The translations under genes and the position numbers were made by a program. This document shows positions 36,197 to 41,681 of a stretch of 41,681 nt of DNA, in pieces. The stretch covers positions 1 through 41,681 of the forward strand of contig CAAEON010000040.1 of assembly GCA_900757615.1 (NCBI GenBank), in the 5' to 3' direction. Below the pieces are notes generated by a model. The model made no database searches. It saw nothing but the letters and a program-made list of their open reading frames with translations, and was not told the DNA's origin. Origin of the DNA: an uncultured Collinsella sp. Lineage in GTDB: Bacteria; Actinomycetota; Coriobacteriia; Coriobacteriales; Coriobacteriaceae. Numbering within the stretch: the first letter of the stretch is position 1; every line of letters begins with the position of its first letter.

Positions 36197-36220
36197 GGCC
36201 GTCTGGGATACCGGACGGCC
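36197..36220 (+). terminator. Hairpin terminator between the two flavoprotein genes
   Basis: A 10-bp stem (36197-36206 against 36211-36220, one G-U) with a GATA loop is followed by TCTTTCTT. It probably ends the mrp-oxidoreductase transcript, at least partly. Confidence 0.7.
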
Positions 36221-36246
36221 TCTTTCTTGCCTCTAAGGAGACCTCG

Positions 36247-37887
36247 ATGATTGAAATCACCCAAGTCAACGCGTCGCTCGATGAGGCCGGCGACGAAAAA
36301 GCCTGCCTCATCGTTGGCAAGCGAGTCGTCAAACGCGTCCTGCGTTGCAAAGACTCCGAGATCAAGTCCATCGAGCTCCACCGCAAGTCCATCGATGCCC
36401 GCAAAAAACGAGATGTTCATTTCATCCTGAGCTTTCGTGTTGAGCTGACGAGCCCAGACATCGAGCAGACAGTGCTCGGCAGCGTGGCCGAGCGCGACCG
36501 CCCACGCGTGCGCACGATAGACGACAATGAGCCTTCATTCCCCTCCCCCGTTTCCGGCGCACCCAAAGAGCGCCCTGTCGTCGTCGGTGCCGGATGCGCT
36601 GGCCTTTTCGCCGCACTGGCCCTTGCCGAAGCAGGTCTTAAGCCCTTGCTCATCGAGCGCGGCGACCCGGCACTTCGCCGCTCGCAGGCAATCGACCTCT
36701 TTCTAAAGGAGCGCATCCTCGACCCCGAGAGCAATATCCAGTTTGGCCTGGGCGGCGCGGGAACATTCTCGGACGGCAAGCTCAATACGGGAACCAAAAA
36801 TCCCGCCCATCGCCTGATTCTTGAGACCTTCGTCGAAGCGGGCTCACCTCGCGACATCCTGTGGGACGCCAAGCCGCACATTGGCTCCGACATCCTCCCC
36901 ACCGTCGTCACCAACATTTCTCAGCGCATCGAGCAGCTCGGTGGAACCGTCCGCTATCGAACAAAGCTCGTCAATATTCGAACCGATGGATCTGGCGCCA
37001 TCACCGGCATTGATGTCCAATCGTCCCAAGACGCCGCTTACGAGTCAATCGAGACAAAGCACCTCATCCTCGCCTGCGGGCATTCTGCTCGCGATATTTT
37101 TGAGCTCCTTAAGGACCACAACGTGGCCCTCGCACAAAAGACCTTTGCCATGGGCGTTCGCATCGAGCATCCGCAACGCGACATCGACCGAGCCCAATAT
37201 GGAGCCTCGGCGGGACATCCAGCGCTCGGGGCGGCCCCCTACAAACTTGTTGCCCATCTTCCCAACGGCCGCAGCGTGTTCTCGTTTTGTATGTGCCCCG
37301 GCGGACAGGTTGTTGCCGCCTCTTCAGAACCGTGCCATCTGTGCGTCAACGGGGCCAGTCTCAATGCCCGCGACGGACGCAACGCAAATGCCGCCCTGCT
37401 CGTTAACGTCACGTCTGAGGACCTTCCCAACAATGACCCGCTCGCCGGCATCGAGCTCCAGCGTGCCTGCGAGGCGGCCGCCTATCGCCTGGGCGGTTCC
37501 AACTGGAACGCACCGGCACAACTCGTCGGAGATTTCCTCGCAGGGCGCGCCAGCAAGGCGCCCGGAAAGGTAAAGCCCACCTATCCGCTCGGTGTGACCT
37601 GGACGGCAATTGACGAAGCCCTACCGCAACATATCGTCGAGTCGCTCCGCCTGGGACTTCCCCTACTCGGAAAAAAGCTACGAGGCTACGACCGTCCCGA
37701 TGCCGTTCTTACCGGCGTGGAGACTCGTTCGAGCTCACCGGTCACTGTCACCCGAGACCGAACGTGCCATGCCGTGTCGACCCCGGGTCTCTACCCTTGC
37801 GGTGAGGGAGCTGGATATGCCGGCGGCATCATGAGCGCGGCCACCGACGGCATTCGTTGTGCCGAAGCCCTGATCGCAGACCTCTAA
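36247..37887 (+). CDS. Uncharacterised FAD-dependent dehydrogenase (COG2509 type)
   Basis: This 546-aa protein has an N-terminal ~100-residue alpha/beta domain with basic patches (KRVVKRVLR, HRKSIDARKKRD), then an FAD-binding Rossmann motif VVVGAGCAGLFAALALAEAG (111-130). The family stretch QFGLGGAGTFSDGKLNTGTK follows, and a C-terminal LYPCGEGAGYAGGIMSAATDG completes the FAD site. The family is widespread in Gram-positives; its substrate is unknown. The start at 36247 has AAGGAG 6 nt upstream; the longer frame to 36124 overlaps the previous gene. It converges with uvrB over a shared terminator. Confidence 0.85.
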   Translation: MIEITQVNASLDEAGDEKACLIVGKRVVKRVLRCKDSEIKSIELHRKSIDARKKRDVHFILSFRVELTSPDIEQTVLGSVAERDRPRVRTIDDNEPSFPSPVSGAPKERPVVVGAGCAGLFAALALAEAGLKPLLIERGDPALRRSQAIDLFLKERILDPESNIQFGLGGAGTFSDGKLNTGTKNPAHRLILETFVEAGSPRDILWDAKPHIGSDILPTVVTNISQRIEQLGGTVRYRTKLVNIRTDGSGAITGIDVQSSQDAAYESIETKHLILACGHSARDIFELLKDHNVALAQKTFAMGVRIEHPQRDIDRAQYGASAGHPALGAAPYKLVAHLPNGRSVFSFCMCPGGQVVAASSEPCHLCVNGASLNARDGRNANAALLVNVTSEDLPNNDPLAGIELQRACEAAAYRLGGSNWNAPAQLVGDFLAGRASKAPGKVKPTYPLGVTWTAIDEALPQHIVESLRLGLPLLGKKLRGYDRPDAVLTGVETRSSSPVTVTRDRTCHAVSTPGLYPCGEGAGYAGGIMSAATDGIRCAEALIADL

Positions 37888-37915
37888 CGCACGAATTCCA
37901 GCGCGCAAAAGACAT

Positions 37916-37947
37916 AGGCCCCGAGCTCCACAGGGAACTCGGGGCCT
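37916..37947. terminator. Bidirectional terminator between the FAD dehydrogenase gene and uvrB
   Basis: A perfect 10-bp stem (37916-37925 against 38-47 of the same line, that is 37938-37947) has a 12-nt loop. GTTTGCTATTT follows on the plus strand and ATGTCTTTTG on the minus strand. The genes converge here, so it can serve both. Confidence 0.75.
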
Positions 37948-37952
37948 GTTTG

Positions 37953-40193
37953 CTATTTCTTAAACCGTGCACCCTGGCGTTTTCTGCCCGATGCGAAAGT
38001 GGAACCCTTGCGGGCCTGCGAACGTAAGCGCTCGATCGTCTCGTCCTCAGACGCACCCTCGAGCATCGCCCGAATCTGAACGACGGCATCGCGCAGGCGC
38101 GCCGCCTCCTCAAAGTCCATGGCGGCAGAAGCGTTACGCATATCCTCTTCCATGGTTTCGACGATCCGCACAAGCTCGTCATGCGGCAGTTCTTCCAACT
38201 GTTCCGCAAGTGTCTGCTCGGGCGCCACCGTTTCCGGCACACCGCCCTCGCCCGGCTCATCGGGCGTATAGAATGCGCCATGGCCAAGAGAGTCGCCCTT
38301 CGAGCGTCCCTTGGAGCCCACAGTTTTTTCGGCCTCGGCAATAAAACTTGAGATGTCGTTGATGGCCTTGCGCACTGTCTTGGGCACAATGCCATGTTCT
38401 TCGTTATATGCCATCTGAATCTCGCGACGGCGCTGCGTCTCCTCGATGGCCTCTTTCATCGAATCGGTCACAACGTCTGCATACATGATGACTTCGCCAT
38501 CGGCGTTACGGGCCGCACGGCCAATCGTCTGAATCAGCGAACGGCGGTTGCGCAAGAAGCCTTCCTTATCGGCATCGAGAATTGCCACCAGTGAGACCTC
38601 GGGAAGATCCAAGCCCTCGCGAAGCAGGTTGATGCCAACGAGAACATCGATCTTGCCCTCGCGCAGCGTTCGCAAGATCTCGACACGGTCCATTGTCGCC
38701 GTATCAGAGTGCATGTAATTGACCTTAATGCCCGCGTCGAGCAGATGGTCGGTCAGATCCTCGGCCATGCGCTTGGTCAACGTGGTCACCAGCACGCGCT
38801 CCTTGCGGGCAACGCGCTCGCGAATCTCGTCCTCAAGATCGTCAATCTGGCCTCGGACCGGACGAACGTCGATCTTGGGATCGAGCAGACCGGTCGGACG
38901 AATAATCTGCTCAACGTCGTTCTGGCTAACCCGCAGCTCATAGTCGCCCGGCGTGGCCGAAACATAGATAAACTGGGGGATCCTTGCCTCAAACTCATCG
39001 AAACGAAGCGGGCGGTTATCGAGCGCCGAGGGCAGGCGAAAACCGTGTTCCACCAGCGTCACCTTACGCGAGCGGTCACCTTCGTGCATGCCGCGAATCT
39101 GCGGCACTGTCACATGGCTCTCATCGATGATGCAGAGCATATCCTTGGGAAAGTAATCGATCAGGGTAAACGGCGGCTCGCCCGGCTTGCGACCGTCCAG
39201 ATGACGCGAGTAGTTCTCGATGCCGTTGCAAAAGCCCATCGTCTCGAGCATCTCAAGATCATAATCGGTGCGCTGCTGCAGACGCTGCGCCTCGAGCAAC
39301 TTGTCGGTCGCCTTGAGCTCCGCCACGCGCTTCTCGCACTCTTCGCTGATCGATTTCAGAGCCGCCTTGACCTTCGGCTTCTCGGTCACGTAGTGCGATG
39401 CCGGCCATACGGGGATGGCCTCGTACTCACGCAGCATCTCACCGGTGACCTCATCGATCTCGGCAATCAGCTCGACCTCGTCGCCAAAGAACTCAAACCG
39501 CAACGGATGCTCGGCATAAGGCGGATACACGTCGACAACATCGCCGCGCACGCGGAACGTGCCGCGTGCCAGGTCATAGTCATTGCGATCATATTGAATG
39601 TCGATAAGTGCATGGATAAAGTCATCGCGCTCGAGCGGCACCTTCTTGTCGACGTTCGGGGCTAGGCCCGCATAGTCCTCAGGAGAGCCAATGCCATAGA
39701 TACACGAGACCGATGCGACGACGATCACATCTCGTCGAGAGAGCAGCGATGCGGTCGCCTGATGGCGCAGCATCTCGACCTCTTCGTTAATCGATGAGTC
39801 TTTCTCGATATATGTATCACTTTGCGGCACATACGCCTCGGGCTGATAGTAGTCGTAGTACGAGACGAAGTAGACCACAGCGTTATTGGGAAAGAACTCT
39901 TTGAGCTCGCTCGCAAGCTGAGCGGCAAGCGTTTTATTCGGAGCCATGACCAGCGTCGGCTTTCCCAGGGCCTCAATAGTCTTTGCCATCGTGAAGGTCT
40001 TGCCCGAACCAGTCACGCCCAGCAAAACCTGATAGCGATCTCCGTCCCTCACGCCCTGCACAAGCGACTCAATGGCCTTGGGCTGGGAACCGGCAGGCTC
40101 ATAGGGGGAAACGACTTCAAACGGCACCTCAGCGCCCTCAACGCCAAAGCGCTTAAGTTCACCACCAACGCGTTCTACTTCAAATTCCGCCAT
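37953..40193 (-). CDS. uvrB: Excinuclease ABC subunit B
   Basis: This 746-aa helicase-like protein verifies lesions and recruits UvrC. Walker A GVTGSGKT is at 59-66, the DNA-wedging beta-hairpin region is YYDYYQPEAYVPQSDTYIEK, the DEAD-like box is IIDESH, and the helicase C motif region has QTIGRAARNADG. The C-terminal UVR motif (AMDFEEAARLRDAV) binds UvrC. A ~90-residue linker before the UVR motif and a basic tail make it longer than the ~670-aa E. coli protein. The start at 40193 has TTAGGAG upstream; a -10-like TATACT lies at about 40220 on the minus strand. Confidence 0.97.
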   Translation of the reverse strand: MAEFEVERVGGELKRFGVEGAEVPFEVVSPYEPAGSQPKAIESLVQGVRDGDRYQVLLGVTGSGKTFTMAKTIEALGKPTLVMAPNKTLAAQLASELKEFFPNNAVVYFVSYYDYYQPEAYVPQSDTYIEKDSSINEEVEMLRHQATASLLSRRDVIVVASVSCIYGIGSPEDYAGLAPNVDKKVPLERDDFIHALIDIQYDRNDYDLARGTFRVRGDVVDVYPPYAEHPLRFEFFGDEVELIAEIDEVTGEMLREYEAIPVWPASHYVTEKPKVKAALKSISEECEKRVAELKATDKLLEAQRLQQRTDYDLEMLETMGFCNGIENYSRHLDGRKPGEPPFTLIDYFPKDMLCIIDESHVTVPQIRGMHEGDRSRKVTLVEHGFRLPSALDNRPLRFDEFEARIPQFIYVSATPGDYELRVSQNDVEQIIRPTGLLDPKIDVRPVRGQIDDLEDEIRERVARKERVLVTTLTKRMAEDLTDHLLDAGIKVNYMHSDTATMDRVEILRTLREGKIDVLVGINLLREGLDLPEVSLVAILDADKEGFLRNRRSLIQTIGRAARNADGEVIMYADVVTDSMKEAIEETQRRREIQMAYNEEHGIVPKTVRKAINDISSFIAEAEKTVGSKGRSKGDSLGHGAFYTPDEPGEGGVPETVAPEQTLAEQLEELPHDELVRIVETMEEDMRNASAAMDFEEAARLRDAVVQIRAMLEGASEDETIERLRSQARKGSTFASGRKRQGARFKK

Positions 40194-40244
40194 GGATACT
40201 CCTAACTCATACATCTGCAGTATACGCAGGCGGTGGGCTTAGTC

Positions 40245-40826
40245 CTATACGAACCGATCGGGATAGAGAGTCTTATATCGAACCCAGGCATTATTGACGC
40301 GAATCAGATAAGCCTGAGTTTCAGGGAAGGTAATCGCATTATGGAGTGACGTGTTCTGCTGCGCCCATCCGTCGACATTGCCCATACCGGCGTTATAGGC
40401 GGCGATGGCACTATCCGTCGACCCGTTGAAATAGGTGAGAAGATACGAGAGGTATGCGCAGCCAAACTCGATATTCGTAGCAGGATCGTTAAGATTGTCG
40501 GCCGAATACTCGCTACCATCGACAAGACCCTTGGCAATCATATCCTGGGCAGTCTCGGGCATCAGCTGCATCAATCCCTGAGCACCCTGATTCGACTCGG
40601 CCTCGGGATCCCAATTCGATTCCGACTTAATGACAGCGCACACCAGATACGGATCCAGATTATGCGAAATACTGGATTGCTTTACATACGCCTCGTAGTC
40701 AATCGGATACAGTGGCTTAAAGAAAGCGGCAGGAGCACACGAGTAGACGAGCGAAATAAGGCCGAAGACGAACACAACGACAAGTGGCGCCACGCGATAC
40801 CACGTAAAGAAACGTGCCTTAGGCAT
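40245..40826 (-). CDS. Lytic transglycosylase (SLT domain), membrane-anchored
   Basis: This 193-aa protein has an N-terminal signal/anchor helix (about 12-30) and a Slt-type transglycosylase domain. The catalytic Glu is E69 in IKSESNWDP; GAQGLMQLMPET (81-92) and AYNAG (143-147) are the conserved family blocks. It cleaves the MurNAc-GlcNAc bond of peptidoglycan outside the membrane. Cys30 follows Tyr-Ser, a poor lipobox, so a helix anchor is more likely than lipidation. Its start overlaps the end of coaE by 8 nt. Confidence 0.92.
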   Translation of the reverse strand: MPKARFFTWYRVAPLVVVFVFGLISLVYSCAPAAFFKPLYPIDYEAYVKQSSISHNLDPYLVCAVIKSESNWDPEAESNQGAQGLMQLMPETAQDMIAKGLVDGSEYSADNLNDPATNIEFGCAYLSYLLTYFNGSTDSAIAAYNAGMGNVDGWAQQNTSLHNAITFPETQAYLIRVNNAWVRYKTLYPDRFV

Positions 40827-41460
40827 CGGCCTCCTCCTTATCCGCAGTATCTATAAACCCGTGGCATGCAAGCCATGAGTCAAGCTGCTCAAAGAGCGAA
40901 TTATCGCCAGCGGCATTATCAATCACCGTTGTTGCGAGATTGCACAGCGCAGACTCTTCGGGCTGGCAAGCAGAACGAGCATCGAAATCAGATGGCTCCA
41001 TGCCACGTTGAATAGCGCGCTCACGACGAACTGACAAAGGGGCGCTAATGACCAGAATTTCATCAGCCAAGCCAAATGCATCCTCAAAACCAGTCGGAGC
41101 AGAAACCTCGACAACCGCAAAGGGATAACGGGGAGATGAAACCGTACAACAAACCGGATCGAGAATCCTAAGCGAAAGCTGTTCAATCAGAACGGGATGC
41201 ACGATGTCATTGAGTCGTGCGACCGAATCAGGAGAAGCGAAAGCTCGAGAAGCGAGGATGCTGCGGCGAATGCCGCCTTCCTCATCCAAGATGTCCCAAC
41301 CGAATTCATCCGCGAGAGTATTGACGATATCAGAGCCCGGCACATACAGAGATTTTGCAAGCTCATCCAGATCGATAAGCATAGCGCCACGAGATTCGAA
41401 ATAGCGGCAGGCAGTCGACTTACCCGAAGCAATATTGCCCAAGACAAATACGGTAAACAT
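40819..41460 (-). CDS. coaE: Dephospho-CoA kinase
   Basis: This 213-aa P-loop kinase adds the 3'-phosphate to dephospho-CoA in the last step of CoA synthesis. The P-loop is GNIASGKST at 8-16; DLDELAKSLY and LNDIVHPVLIE correspond to the CoA-binding and LID regions; the N-terminus fits the family. It is rather divergent, with a variable C-terminus. The ATG at 41460 has AGGGAGGG 4 nt upstream; a TTG one codon earlier is less likely. The transglycosylase gene is co-transcribed. Confidence 0.88.
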   Translation of the reverse strand: MFTVFVLGNIASGKSTACRYFESRGAMLIDLDELAKSLYVPGSDIVNTLADEFGWDILDEEGGIRRSILASRAFASPDSVARLNDIVHPVLIEQLSLRILDPVCCTVSSPRYPFAVVEVSAPTGFEDAFGLADEILVISAPLSVRRERAIQRGMEPSDFDARSACQPEESALCNLATTVIDNAAGDNSLFEQLDSWLACHGFIDTADKEEADA

Positions 41461-41488
41461 CAAGCCCTCCCTAACGCCAATGCGAGTA

Positions 41489-41519
41489 ATTATCGCTCAA
41501 ATACACTAGAAGGACTCAA
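41489..41519 (-). promoter_or_regulatory. Possible promoter of coaE
   Basis: On the minus strand GATAAT (41494-41489) is a 5/6 match to a -10, and TTGAGT (41519-41514) is a possible -35 at a long 19-nt spacing. It lies 29 nt upstream of the coaE ATG. Confidence 0.4.
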
Positions 41520-41588
41520 AATACAGCCAAACAGTAAGAGCGCATACGGGGGAGCTAGGTCTCAAAGCACAACGTGTACATAAATCAG

Positions 41589-41611
41589 AACCACCCTTAA
41601 AAAGGGTGGTT
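41589..41611. repeat. Perfect 10-bp hairpin near the right window edge
   Basis: Bases 41589-41598 pair with 41602-41611 around an AAA loop (TTT on the minus strand). On the plus strand TTTGCTCTT borders it. It could be a terminator or a terminal structure of an element lying beyond the window. Confidence 0.6.
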
Positions 41612-41636
41612 TGCTCTTAGGGTATAACCCACGGGC

Positions 41637-41668
41637 TCCGGGCTCGCGTCTAAAGGCGCGGGCCCGGA
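41637..41668. repeat. GC-rich 12-bp hairpin at the right window edge
   Basis: Bases 41637-41648 pair with 41657-41668 (one G-U) around an 8-nt loop that reads CCTTTAGA on the minus strand. No U-tract follows on either side. It resembles structures at the 3' ends of tnpB-type genes, but the flanking DNA is cut off. Confidence 0.5.
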
Positions 41669-41681
41669 CTTCGTCCAGGCC

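Noticed and set aside
40194..40244. A LexA box upstream of uvrB
   Set aside because: A CGAAC half-site is present near 40236, but the other half does not match GTTCG at the right spacing.

Overview
The window reads like chromosomal DNA of a high-GC Gram-positive gut actinobacterium. Codon use, protein flavour (Tat-type lipoproteins, an actinobacterial-type UvrA zinc motif) and a rapZ-whiA-gap-pgk-tpiA-secG order all fit Coriobacteriia. Collinsella is my best guess, made from general resemblance and not from a search. There are 32 protein genes, no tRNA or rRNA, no CRISPR and no complete mobile element. Coding density is high. Everything from 218 to 31571 is on the minus strand, 31765-37887 is on the plus strand, and 37953-41460 is on the minus strand.

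Layout, left to right. (1) 72-203: a 132-nt, almost fully self-complementary palindrome. (2) 218-6160: a complete oligopeptide/dipeptide ABC importer (oppA-B-C-D-F, transcribed right to left). (3) 6454-11548: secG and lower glycolysis (gpmI, tpiA, pgk, gap), divided by three good intrinsic terminators. (4) 11742-13580: whiA and rapZ. (5) 13700-24060: an apparent sialic-acid (Neu5Ac) uptake and catabolism operon. In transcription order it has a SatABCD-like peptide-family ABC transporter with a permease-ATPase fusion, two AXE1-family esterases, nanA, a ROK kinase (nanK-like) and nanE. A 365-nt regulatory region with a perfect operator-like inverted repeat lies upstream of it. (6) 24426-31571: uvrC, murJ, ybaK, uvrA. 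(7) 31765-37887: an LTA-synthase-like sulfatase-fold membrane protein, an Mrp-type Fe-S carrier ATPase, and two unrelated FAD oxidoreductases. (8) 37953-41460: uvrB, a lytic transglycosylase and coaE. (9) 41461-41681: promoter region plus two hairpins at the window edge.

How the genes work together. The nan/sat block forms a pathway: import of sialic acid, probable de-O-acetylation, cleavage by NanA to ManNAc and pyruvate, phosphorylation by the ROK kinase, and epimerisation by NanE to GlcNAc-6-P. The downstream nagA/nagB steps, a sialidase and a dedicated regulator are not in the window. This block sits between uvrC and rapZ, genes that in many actinobacteria are close neighbours, so it looks like an insertion into an old conserved cluster. 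All three UvrABC proteins are encoded within 16 kb, and a LexA-box-like site precedes uvrA.

Most notable observations: the second esterase of the nan operon has kept the Asp and His of the triad but carries Glu where the Ser nucleophile should be; the SatC-SatD-type fusion lacks the cysteine motif present in its Opp paralogues; two very long intergenic hairpins (72-203 and 15500-15587) do not look like ordinary terminators; and a nested operator/promoter lies upstream of the transporter.
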